From IMG/VR virus record IMGVR_UViG_3300031963_000711, positions 1 through 28,762 of that record: a stretch of DNA of 28,762 bases, one strand, 5' to 3'. The translations under genes were made by a program, and so were the position numbers. Under the pieces are notes generated by a model. It did no database searches. It saw only the letters and a program-made list of their open reading frames with translations, and was not told where the DNA came from. Position 1 is the first letter of the stretch. Every line of letters starts with the position of its first letter. Below are positions 23,201 through 28,541 of this stretch, one piece after another. Source of the stretch: a virus.

Positions 23201-23741
23201 ATTGAGTATTTTTACCCCAGTTAATAAGTTGAACTCCGCCATCTTGAATGACCTTATTCATAATCTGAAGTTCTTGCTTCAGTAATGCCGCCTTATTCTT
23301 AGTTAAATCTAAACCTCTTGGAATGTGTACGTTATACTGCATTAACCCCTGGGCATTTCTGCCAAGGGGCTGCAGTACAGCGTTTTGCATTTGAACTTGT
23401 TGTTTAGCAAGATCTCTTATAAGTCCGCCATTTGTTCTAGCATGCTCTTGATATGTTCTAAAGTAGTCTCTAAGTTTTAATCTACCGCTGTCCAGATTAC
23501 GTCCAAACTTTTCTACATCTGATGTTAGGCTGACGAAGTGTGTAGAAAACTGGCCCGTCTTACGCATTGTCTCAGAGAACATTGCGTTTGTAGCATCAAT
23601 TTGACCAGCTAGGGCTCTATTAGCACCAGCAAACTCTTGCTGTAATTTGGATAGGCTGTTTGTAACTCGTTGCACATCGGCAATGAGATTTGAAAAATCA
23701 GAATTAGCAACTATACTAGTTACTATTTTTTCGTCAGCCAT
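17268..23741 (-). CDS. Tape measure protein
   Basis: At 2157 residues this is the largest gene. It sets tail length and is released through the tube during DNA entry. Residues about 200-480 match the TP901-type core (ETIGLAADIAATGKTGNELL, NAVENQTSTTLNDLVEAIPK, LYLTAMREGGVNASEGANAL). A hydrophobic segment follows near 537-567 (FGGAFTAIIGPVIMLTGVLA). A Gly/Met-rich segment near 1250-1290 (FGSMMGGMMLSSAGYYGGAA) may also cross membranes. A coiled coil spans about 1710-1840. Two GEF/GEYIVN-type modules, common in these proteins, lie near 925-945 (PAMLTPGEFVVNREAT) and 2030-2075 (GGMVRVSNGEYIVNADTVSK). No peptidase or lysozyme motif was found. GGAG is 17 bases from the ATG, so initiation is probably coupled to the chaperone stop. 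Confidence 0.96.
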   Translation of the reverse strand: MADEKIVTSIVANSDFSNLIADVQRVTNSLSKLQQEFAGANRALAGQIDATNAMFSETMRKTGQFSTHFVSLTSDVEKFGRNLDSGRLKLRDYFRTYQEHARTNGGLIRDLAKQQVQMQNAVLQPLGRNAQGLMQYNVHIPRGLDLTKNKAALLKQELQIMNKVIQDGGVQLINWGKNTQWAGRQLTVGLTLPLAAFGKAAADAFKQADQELTRLTKVYGDIAGTSSQELGKIRNEVAATAKELSSAMGVSFTETIGLAADIAATGKTGNELLASVSETTRLAVLGEVDRQEAMKATLAIQSAFKSNTQELAETINFLNAVENQTSTTLNDLVEAIPKAGPVIKGLGGSVQDLALYLTAMREGGVNASEGANALKSALASLINPTDVAVDKFKGFGIDLLGIVKNNAGDVTGTLLALQSALDKLDPLSKQQAIEQLFGKFQFSRLNALFENLGRQGSQTLQVLDLMNASAGELEAVAGRELAAVTESASGRYRRAIEGLKAELAGVGDEFLDIGTKLVNVLSKIIDFTQKLPDPIKKVMAFGGAFTAIIGPVIMLTGVLANFFGYIIKGLGHFKALFKGAEGFKLLTPEIMAARAASAQLSDEFYSDAAAAKTLSLAIEKLNADLNLLQQNATSIATIGTGAGRAVTTLGGSPIMTMGGPRVVDPTHPLLGTESRAAAHLNPRDPNNPSTIFGLTMQPVPLNRKIGRTPQIMMTERMPNIEGLTSVGGYSTGVVAGEHARYAALMATLGVQSRQEIEQLKKTIALGGQVSSEFIATFDDILPITQRLTQNAATQSAAIVADLRAGKLNVEQARAAIIAVNAELERMMGMQVSQYAAGRGRTIDLSKAPLIDQPVVDVSGKPNLRGMFRQGAFLDVMTAVGRATRTRTIGGPYSIETTKPQGLNAGGQVYMSSGAMVPGPNVNADVVPAMLTPGEFVVNREATAANLPLLMAINGNKGTGGPGFNGGGFLPARMLWQSSKTNMILAHPSQAARRRSLGLPPGTTVPGSIFAQDFINLSKQGVHPAGLIYDVGARLGYSTPEMQSSLNRMNDEIISNLSKAGNISSDDYDRIVYQTMDKHLSKITRSSAALGRRVSLSEEISQLGFERNESNRGIARGSLRQMGFDGQRIPQPLISTGGGMPAGMTESHWSRMQELFPESQRRQSPQFGRGRTMTSMFGAQRGHVGASAIFRAMSRGRMRFNQGGMVPGYQEGGQVDWSRTPFGRGFRPTSLGTQSQPQAPIVVPRQRIGFGSMMGGMMLSSAGYYGGAALGGRFGETGSMVGGMLGGMLAPALMGGMGGLRGQSDPAVYAEKLGRSVAAQKAWAQSAAGAATQGKVWGKILTGLVGGLTKTNLIIGAATLTIGGAIAAWKNYNETQRLSAAAFGLTAESAQKAGLKFTDYNTKVKDAIAAQKLMIDQNMLTYESLQSAGTPFKMTIAEYKKLRKELKETMAEQIKVINATSRPDAARVAVQLKEQLMAAGLSAEEAAKRIYTLFNLSDKAGMAVSVINTDAFKQIVDAQTAAASALQSFNYAKNFENTKDAAAALNTALTAINTGVEDLVSKSEKAAKKKGQEFDETTARYEAEKKQLDIIANKVGAQEAIGQGVLNNLKKQNPEIEKFINKQDTAVSMFQKLRLVAMGFTGDLSKMNAEQTDMIYKLQIATAQAVETVNKKGLLSKEYSELKRLGDLKKKYESAAKGQSVKEQIDTKERLKALDKEIKRINDKAEAKKKALREEAQAEDVALRVQQQRLEYEKAVAAGDFGGAASAQLELQRTLNEQQVVLAEQQIEERRLKDIAPLERQREKIQNAQDDLANKAALAAESLDSINKKYDKQKQKIDDVNTSMTALQMALKLNAKNIEEFKTTKEFKGLAADFVVALKGIGINMPEYTYAGGGMPIKTDVGTFALDQLNKFGAGIDSILAQNDVTVTASGDIIIDGKKLNDGKDGPKYTMDNPYVISSAPKSKQYELNEKGTLSRKGGNEAIRDKNLQPGDVLEYKGIRYKVRQPEGNMDPKTWYTVAQEKKAAGGLLRGPGTGTSDSIIGMYANGGMVRVSNGEYIVNADTVSKLGVPFFDRINGMKSGGLMLNYNVPKYNEGSELIQAMAYQPGTGGSVYNVGNVTMQFAEAPADGRQLFEEFKAAMALDQRKTGTQINMSRRYP

Positions 23742-23753
23742 TTATATTACTTA

Positions 23754-24412
23754 TTACTCCTTAGAGTATCCAAGACCTAATCCAATTCCGAATCCTTGCT
23801 CCTGTGCCATTTGTCCTTGCAGTGACACTACGTCATCTGTGCTGGCCTCTATGCCCATAGCTCGTAAGCGGATATCTTCAAAGGTTGGACCTTTGCTTTC
23901 TTGCTCATCTCTAATGTCGACTCCTTGTAAAGATGCCAAGAATATTCTGTTGTCTTTCTCTCTCTTTTGCAACGATTCTATCGTTTGCAATAGTTCTGGT
24001 AGAGAAAGGTTTTCTTCTAGTTCTTGGTAATTCTTCCAAGCTCCTACAAGAAAAACTTGTCTTACTAAAGCGGCTAAGTCTAGTTCTGACCAGCCAGAAC
24101 CGCCGCCGCTATTAGGTTTGGGTCGTCTAGTTTAATTCCTCCACAGATTTCTAGAATTCTGTTGATTGTTGGAACATCTAGAGCCTCTTCCAAAGCGTCA
24201 CGATCTTTTACTAAGTCTGGAAGTTGTAGTTCCAAAGCAATAGCACAAGCGTCGATCAACACGCTTAATGATTCATTTTCTGTTGTTGATTCTTGAGCCT
24301 TATTCATGGCTGCCATGAATTTTCTCAACTGTTTAATTGATAGCGGCTTCAACTGAACTGTTGCGCCGTTCTGTAATTTAATTTCTTCTACGTCGTATAC
24401 TGTAGTAGCCAA
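23754..24412 (-). CDS. Tail assembly chaperone fusion (GT type) by -1 frameshift
   Basis: The fusion is complement(join(23754..24116, 24116..24412)). Ribosomes slip back one base at CCCAAAC and give a 219-residue protein: the first 99 residues of the shorter chaperone plus 120 from the -1 frame. The -1 frame is open from just upstream of the slip site to 23754. It encodes PNSGGGSGWSELDLAALVRQ and then VFLVGAWKNYQELEENL, the linker and helix expected in actinophage GT proteins. A separate ATG start at 23990 would lack these 42 conserved-looking codons. Such fusions bind tape measure and tube protein during tail assembly but are absent from virions. Position directly before the tape measure supports the call. 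Confidence 0.93.
24080..24412 (-). CDS. Tail assembly chaperone (G type)
   Basis: This 110-residue, helical protein is the unshifted product of the chaperone locus. It begins with a beta hairpin (YDVEEIKLQNGATVQLKPLS), then helices (IKQLRKFMAAMNKAQES, LSVLIDACAIALELQLPDLV, ALEEALDVPTINRILEICGG) and ends NLIAAAVLAGQN. In lambda-like phages the G form is made in large excess over the GT fusion and the ratio matters for tail assembly. The start codon is TTG with an excellent AAGGAGGAT site; no ATG is better placed. It is the first gene after a terminator and its own promoter. Confidence 0.93.
   Translation of the reverse strand: MATTVYDVEEIKLQNGATVQLKPLSIKQLRKFMAAMNKAQESTTENESLSVLIDACAIALELQLPDLVKDRDALEEALDVPTINRILEICGGIKLDDPNLIAAAVLAGQN
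24116..24122 (-). other. Programmed -1 ribosomal frameshift site CCCAAAC
   Basis: The heptamer fits X XXY YYZ in the zero frame (GAC CCA AAC, codons 98 and 99 of the chaperone). After slippage the tRNAs re-pair on CCC and AAA, and decoding resumes at CCT. In the -1 frame a TAA lies just upstream and in the zero frame a TAG lies 36 bases downstream of the site, so the shift must occur in this short interval. No other heptamer of this type was seen in it. Confidence 0.9.
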
Positions 24413-24438
24413 TTTATCCTCCTTGGATAGTTATAAAC

Positions 24439-24467
24439 ATTATAACAAATGCATATTATTAATACAA
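24439..24467 (-). promoter_or_regulatory. Promoter for the tail chaperone and tape measure genes
   Basis: On the minus strand -35 TTGTAT (24462-24467), a 17-base spacer and -10 TATAAT (24439-24444) preceded by TGT give a good extended sigma-70-type promoter. It starts three bases after the terminator of the major tail gene, so it restarts transcription for the next block. The leader would be about 20 bases and contain AAGGAGGAT. Confidence 0.75.
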
Positions 24468-24470
24468 GCA

Positions 24471-24498
24471 CAAAACCCCCATAAAAATGGGGGTTTTG
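24471..24498 (-). terminator. Intrinsic terminator after the major tail protein gene
   Basis: A perfect 12-bp stem (CAAAACCCCCAT / ATGGGGGTTTTG) with a 4-base loop. In the minus-strand RNA the stem ends in GGGGGUUUUG, the usual hairpin plus U-run. It begins 18 bases past the stop codon. The same hairpin read on the other strand also ends in a U-run, so it may work in both directions. Confidence 0.88.
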
Positions 24499-24516
24499 CT
24501 AATAGCCTAAATTAAA

Positions 24517-25227
24517 TTAAGCCAATACTCGGTCAATAATCTTACCGTATTCCGATCCAACATAGTTGGCGTCTGGAAGAAGACGGAAAGTCACTGGGAA
24601 TGTAGTTGGGGTGTTACGTGCAAGTGTGAACTGGCTCTGTTGAACAGAGAGAACACGGCGAGCATAATAAACACGCTCAGTTGTTGCTGATACTTCGGTT
24701 GAGCTAGACTTTGCGAGTGTTGGAGCTTGTCCAACTGCAAATAGCTGACGCTCTGTCGGAGCAATACCGAGAGCACCTGCCTCTAGACCAAGAGTAAGAT
24801 CTCTATCGTCAGCGCTTGTTGCACCCTTTGTTGGGTAGTTGTCTGTTGACGCAGATCCGTTCTTAGTTAGAGTAGAAGTACCTTGTCCAAATACTGTTAG
24901 AACGTTCTGTAGTGTTCCTTCTGTCATTTCAGTCATAATCATGACCTGCATAGCAGACTTGAACAACTTAGCTGCGTCAAGCAACTGATCTACGGTAACA
25001 TCTTCGTATGTTGGGTTATAAGTAATTTGAAGACCATTATTTGTAAAACCTACGTTACGTACAGTTGCTGCGCTGTTTAGAGTTGTTGCTGCAGAAGTAC
25101 GAGCAGCCAACGTAATAGTACCTGAATCAAGAAGATTCTCAGTATATGTTGGGTCTGTCGAATCCTTTACAGAAATGTAAACTGGAGCTGCACCGACGAT
25201 AATGTTCTTAGCATTATTAAATGCCAT
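24517..25227 (-). CDS. Major tail (tube) protein
   Basis: The 236-residue product is beta-rich and fits tube proteins of siphoviruses: NAKNIIVGAAPVYISVKDST at the N-terminus, then NVGFTNNGLQITYNPTYEDV (the strand pair with the typical VTVDQ loop), a helix VDQLLDAAKLFKSAMQ, and TFPVTFRLLPDANYVGSEYG near the end. It lies between the tail terminator and the tail chaperones, the invariant tube position. Expression signals are those of an abundant protein: TAGGAGGTAG before the ATG and a strong terminator behind it. Confidence 0.92.
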   Translation of the reverse strand: MAFNNAKNIIVGAAPVYISVKDSTDPTYTENLLDSGTITLAARTSAATTLNSAATVRNVGFTNNGLQITYNPTYEDVTVDQLLDAAKLFKSAMQVMIMTEMTEGTLQNVLTVFGQGTSTLTKNGSASTDNYPTKGATSADDRDLTLGLEAGALGIAPTERQLFAVGQAPTLAKSSSTEVSATTERVYYARRVLSVQQSQFTLARNTPTTFPVTFRLLPDANYVGSEYGKIIDRVLA

Positions 25228-25331
25228 TGTTTCTACCTCCTAATTGTAAAAATTAATTGTTAGGCTGGCTAGGCCCTTTCCTCTTTCCTCTATGTCTAAT
25301 TTTAGGCCATAGGGGGTCAAAAGGCAAACTA
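25228..25331 (-). promoter_or_regulatory. Leader region of the major tail gene, weak promoter candidate
   Basis: This 104-base gap holds no gene. At its upstream edge the minus strand reads TATATATAAT (-10 hexamer 25331-25336, inside the stop region of the previous gene) without a TG extension or a good -35, so it is only a weak promoter candidate. Further down come a TTGACC near 25312-25317 without a matched -10, a purine run (GAGGAAAGAGGAAAGGG) and the gene's own ribosome site. No clear terminator is present. A long leader for a highly expressed gene is plausible. Confidence 0.3.
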
Positions 25332-25847
25332 TTATATATATCTACCAGTAGAGTCTGTGTTTCTGGAATATTTCATCTCAAGAATTACATCTGCCGAAAA
25401 GAATCCCTGTAGCTCCTCTGAGGGAGCGGTAGGGGACATATCGGCTACATAGATGCTATGGAACTTAAAGGTATTTGAATTAATTCCAGGAAGTAGATTT
25501 ACATCTTTTGCAGACTCATCCATTCTACGGAATTCATCTATGAAGAAATTTCTAATCTCATTTATCTCAGAGACATCTGTTGAATAGATGGTAAATAGGA
25601 TTTGCTCATTGCATATTAACCAAAGGGTATCATAGGATACGCCTATCTTGTCATAGATTATATGCTTCTTCCCGCTCAAAAATTGATTCATTTCTGGCTG
25701 TTGCTGTACTGGGAATATTGGCACTAGGTTTTCCGCTATATTGTCGCTCCAATAAATGTCTGGATCGAATATGCCTGCCGCCTGCAATTTGTTCCATAAA
25801 TATTTACGAAGCTCAAGCATTGCATCTATTTTATAATTAACTGGCAT
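25332..25847 (-). CDS. Tail terminator or completion protein
   Basis: The 171-residue product is mixed alpha/beta: LELRKYLWNKLQAAGIFDPD at the start, then strands (ENLVPIFPVQ, SYDTLWLICNEQILFTIYS), a helix EINEIRNFFIDEFRRMDESA and a last sheet (FKFHSIYVADM, FFSADVILEMKYSR). This order matches the gpU-like tail terminator fold. Gene order (neck, terminator, tube) supports it. GGAGGAG precedes the ATG, which shares one base with the previous stop. Confidence 0.75.
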   Translation of the reverse strand: MPVNYKIDAMLELRKYLWNKLQAAGIFDPDIYWSDNIAENLVPIFPVQQQPEMNQFLSGKKHIIYDKIGVSYDTLWLICNEQILFTIYSTDVSEINEIRNFFIDEFRRMDESAKDVNLLPGINSNTFKFHSIYVADMSPTAPSEELQGFFSADVILEMKYSRNTDSTGRYI

Positions 25848-26626
25848 TATAGGGCTCCTCCGAATGCTGCAGATAAAGCTGCATCTGCTTGAATTGATAT
25901 AGTATTAGGATTAAATGAATATTTAACAGTTTTAATTTCTGCTGGAAGTTTTAAAGCTCTGGTCATAGAATTATTAAATAGTTGTTGGAAGCCTGAATTT
26001 CTAATTGATATATTAACTAGATTAGATTTAAAGAATCTAGAATATGTCATCATAAATGAATTTTTAACTCCAACTCCTCCTGGCCTTTTAACGGTCACAG
26101 AGGCCCCTTCTGGCATGAACACTGTATAACCATTGGTTTCGAATACAAGGCGCTTAGAATGGCGTGGAGCAATTTTAAGGGGCATTCCAGCTTCCATCAC
26201 AGACGCCTTATTTACAAATACGTGTCTACGATTTCCTTCTGCTGATGCAAATGTTTTAGAAGGCATGAATTCATATGAAACAGAGAATCCAAGTCCGTCT
26301 TCATTAAACTTATTTAATTTAAATAGTCTTGCTGAGCTGTCTCCGACCTGCCGCCACTCGTAGACATGATGCAATGATCTTGGTTTTACCCTAGCTTGAG
26401 AATCTATAAATTCGCCAAAATCTTTATCTATCTGATTAAATATAACTTCTCTAAATTTATTTTTAAATGCTGCATTTGCAGACAATTTGCTTATTACTTG
26501 GGCGTTATAATATACATAAGCAGATACTTGGGCAACTAAACTTTCTTCCAATACTTTACCTTTGGATTGGGTCATCAAAGACCTTAGTCCGCTAGATGCT
26601 TGTACTAATGGAATACTATAGTCCAA
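25847..26626 (-). CDS. HK97 gp10-like neck or tail-completion protein
   Basis: This 259-residue protein begins with helices (VLEESLVAQVSAYVYYNAQV, FREVIFNQIDKDFGEFIDSQ), then PRSLHHVYEWRQVGDSSARL, a pattern seen in the HK97 gp10-like group that caps the tail or joins it to the head. The middle is beta-rich (HVFVNKASVMEAGMPLKIAP, GYTVFMPEGASVTVKR), followed by helices and a beta end. It is longer than typical gp10 proteins. The start is TTG with GGAG ten bases upstream, overlapping the previous gene by 11 bases. Position between head closure and tail terminator supports the call. Confidence 0.7.
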   Translation of the reverse strand: MDYSIPLVQASSGLRSLMTQSKGKVLEESLVAQVSAYVYYNAQVISKLSANAAFKNKFREVIFNQIDKDFGEFIDSQARVKPRSLHHVYEWRQVGDSSARLFKLNKFNEDGLGFSVSYEFMPSKTFASAEGNRRHVFVNKASVMEAGMPLKIAPRHSKRLVFETNGYTVFMPEGASVTVKRPGGVGVKNSFMMTYSRFFKSNLVNISIRNSGFQQLFNNSMTRALKLPAEIKTVKYSFNPNTISIQADAALSAAFGGAL

Positions 26627-27044
26627 TGTTCTGATTCTCCGATCTCTTTATTACTGAGTTGTATGCTATTACTCTACCGAATCCATCTGTCACTGGTGTG
26701 CTTCCTATGACTTCAAATACTGTTGGAGTTTCTGTTGGATAATTTAATTCAACCCAAATTGGGTTATTTTTTGAATCACGGATATTTGTAATCTTCTCTC
26801 TAAATGTTAATCTACCAGCAGTTCTTACCTGAAGTATTTCTTCATTTGTATACTTTGTTCCAAACGACTGAATGCTGTTTGTGCGGGTAGATGAAGAGTT
26901 GCTAATAACTCCTTTTGCTGAGCAGTCTACGGTTTTATAATATATCCATTCTTTTACTATAGCGCCAGTATCAGGATTTTGTAAATCTAGCTGTCTATAG
27001 ATATCCATCTTCATGGATAATACTGAATCTACTAGATCCAACAT
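26616..27044 (-). CDS. Head closure (stopper) protein
   Basis: The 142-residue product has the small beta-barrel pattern of SPP1 gp16-like stoppers: KMDIYRQLDLQNPDTGAIVK, WIYYKTVDCSAKGVIS, EEILQVRTAGRLTFREKITN and VFEVIGSTPVTDGFGRVIAY. It should seal the head portal after packaging and bind the tail. The ATG follows the adaptor stop without a gap (TAAATG) and has no clear ribosome site, so it is probably translated by re-initiation. Order after the adaptor fits. Confidence 0.72.
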   Translation of the reverse strand: MLDLVDSVLSMKMDIYRQLDLQNPDTGAIVKEWIYYKTVDCSAKGVISNSSSTRTNSIQSFGTKYTNEEILQVRTAGRLTFREKITNIRDSKNNPIWVELNYPTETPTVFEVIGSTPVTDGFGRVIAYNSVIKRSENQNIGL

Positions 27045-28037
27045 TTAGAACACGACCATTTGTGTTAGAACATATGCACCAAGTAATTTATCTGCCAATT
27101 GATTTCCAGTTCCTGTATATGCATCACCAGAATATTCAAACTGCCAATCAAATGTCTGTATGTTCTTTACGTATTTATTTCTCCAAACAGTATCTTTAGC
27201 AAAGTAATCTTTCATTAATTCCATACATGCTAGTTGAACATTATTTGGAACTTCCTCCCAACCATATCTTCCTTCAACTCTATATCTTACATTTCTTGAA
27301 AAGGCCATTCCATCGTATGTATCGTTAATTGATGGAGGAACCATTCCATTTGCAATATATACAGTATTGTCAAGAAGTCCAGTTCTATCAATTCTTATTC
27401 CAAAATTTGTTTCTGAGATAATCGGCTCGTACAGCCAATTATTAACAACTGGGCTGGCAAGATTATCTACTAACAAAATATCATTATGGTATAGTTTATG
27501 AATATCAGTAATTCTATATGGGAGCGGAAGAATATCTGAGTCATTTCCAAAAACTACTTCTACATCGTCATATGTAAAGAAGTCTTGTCCTGTATAATCT
27601 TCTATTAATTTACGAGCAAATCTTTCTGCCCGCTTAACATCTTCGTATGTCTTATAGTTTGGATCGCTTGGGTCTACTCCAAAATTAAGTTCATTCATAG
27701 CCTCATAAATATTTGTATATGGGGTTGTGATATCAACATATGAAGTATGGGCAACAGCATTTGAGCTTACTGCATACTCCCAAACCAACTTAAATTTTCT
27801 TTGTCTTTGAGTATAACTCAATGGAAGGCTTACATAGTAACTTCCAGTATCTGTTTCTGATGCTGTAGAAGTTAGGGTAGTTAGCAATGTGCTTGGGTTA
27901 ATTGCTGGGCTGATGGTTGCGTCAGAGGTTACATCGTATACTTTTACAGTTGGAACTGAATCTGATGCTGTTATTTCTCCCTGCCAAAATACTCTATGAG
28001 TAATTGGGGAATTAGTATTTATGTATATCTCTGCCAT
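27045..28037 (-). CDS. Head-tail adaptor with extra N-terminal Ig-like domain
   Basis: Residues about 108-330 look like a head-tail connector of the gp6/gp15 type: NIYEAMNELNFGVDPSDPNY, a helix YEDVKRAERFARKLIEDYTG, loop strands (DDVEVVFGNDSDILPLPYRI, DIHKLYHNDILL), GRYGWEEVPNNVQLACMELM and a last helix AKDTVWRNKYVKNIQTF. The first 105 residues are an added beta domain (HRVFWQGEITASDSVPTVKV, ETDTGSYYVSLPLSYTQRQR), Ig-like in pattern. The ATG lies 9 bases after the previous stop with a poor ribosome site. The protein should dock under the portal; the extra domain would face outwards. Confidence 0.82.
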   Translation of the reverse strand: MAEIYINTNSPITHRVFWQGEITASDSVPTVKVYDVTSDATISPAINPSTLLTTLTSTASETDTGSYYVSLPLSYTQRQRKFKLVWEYAVSSNAVAHTSYVDITTPYTNIYEAMNELNFGVDPSDPNYKTYEDVKRAERFARKLIEDYTGQDFFTYDDVEVVFGNDSDILPLPYRITDIHKLYHNDILLVDNLASPVVNNWLYEPIISETNFGIRIDRTGLLDNTVYIANGMVPPSINDTYDGMAFSRNVRYRVEGRYGWEEVPNNVQLACMELMKDYFAKDTVWRNKYVKNIQTFDWQFEYSGDAYTGTGNQLADKLLGAYVLTQMVVF

Positions 28038-28046
28038 TTAATTGGC

Positions 28047-28442
28047 TTAGTTGTAGAACTCCTGCACTTCTGCTGGAGTTGCCATAACAAAGCCTTCCTC
28101 CTTATCAAAAATTGCTTGGGCTGTATCTTTGTCCATAGCAACAAATGGGTGATCCTTAGTAAATCTATGTCCCATAATTTCATAACTAAAATTTGCTCTA
28201 GTCATCTTTACCAATACCATGTCTTCTTGCTTAATTGTTTTAGTTTCTGTTTTCTTTGTTACAGTGGCATTCATTTCTTCTTCTTCCTGTATTCCTTTGG
28301 CCTTCTTATAAATAGCCCAAGTTACGCCTTCTTCTGCTAATGCAGCTATAATATCTTTTTTGCCTTTTTGGTCTGTTACGTCTACTGCAAAGTCTTCCGC
28401 AATTTGCTTTAGCTCTGCAACTTTTAATGTATCAAATGACAT
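28047..28442 (-). CDS. SAP-domain structural protein downstream of capsid gene
   Basis: The 131-residue product has an N-terminal SAP/Rho-N-type helix pair (TLKVAELKQIAEDFAVDVTD, then KGKKDIIAALAEEG, residues 5-39), a charged linker (EEEEMNATVTKKTETKTIKQ) and a C-terminal beta-like unit (MVLVKMTRANFSYEIMGHRF, TKDHPFVAMDKDTAQAIFDK, EEGFVMATPAEVQEFY). The SAP unit commonly binds DNA. Small proteins of this layout sit right after the capsid gene in many actinophages in my recollection. A role in the head near the portal or in capsid decoration is possible. AAAAGGAG is six bases before the ATG, and a promoter lies in the gap upstream. Confidence 0.82.
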   Translation of the reverse strand: MSFDTLKVAELKQIAEDFAVDVTDQKGKKDIIAALAEEGVTWAIYKKAKGIQEEEEMNATVTKKTETKTIKQEDMVLVKMTRANFSYEIMGHRFTKDHPFVAMDKDTAQAIFDKEEGFVMATPAEVQEFYN

Positions 28443-28468
28443 TAATTTCTCCTTTTATAGGTTATTTA

Positions 28469-28477
28469 ATTATAGCA
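28469..28477 (-). promoter_or_regulatory. Extended -10 promoter downstream of the capsid terminator
   Basis: The minus strand reads TGCTATAAT, a perfect extended -10. No good -35 is seen at 16-18 bases, where the U-run of the terminator lies. Transcription would begin near 28462 and give a 20-base leader with AAAAGGAG. It restarts expression of the connector genes after the capsid terminator. Confidence 0.68.
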
Positions 28478-28492
28478 TTAGTCAATTAAAAG

Positions 28493-28522
28493 GAAAAGCC
28501 CCCAAATTAATGGGGGCCTTTC
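28493..28522 (-). terminator. Intrinsic terminator after the major capsid gene
   Basis: The inner stem is GCCCCCA / TGGGGGC with a 6-base loop, extended by five more pairs (one G-U) to GAAAG / UUUUC in the minus-strand RNA. The descending arm runs into UUUUCCUUUU. It begins about 20 bases past the capsid stop codon. It resembles the terminator at 24471-24498 in its G5/C5 core. Confidence 0.85.
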
Positions 28523-28541
28523 AGCAGATCTAAATCCTAAA

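Noticed and set aside
23754-23990. Separate 78-residue gene starting at ATG 23990
   Set aside because: The same frame is open for 42 more codons upstream to the CCCAAAC slip site, with conserved-looking residues, and the ATG has no ribosome site. It is the end of the frameshift fusion.
24591-24776. 61-residue minus-strand frame inside the major tail gene
   Set aside because: Out-of-frame shadow of the tube gene, without a ribosome site.
25228-25331. Riboswitch or terminator in the leader of the major tail gene
   Set aside because: Only short GGCC self-complementary pieces and a purine run were found; no stable hairpin with a U-run and no recognisable riboswitch core.
25843-25850. TATAATG at the stop-start junction before the tail terminator gene
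   Set aside because: The hexamer overlaps the ATG itself, has no TG extension, and would place the start point inside the gene. It is the stop codon and start codon of two genes.
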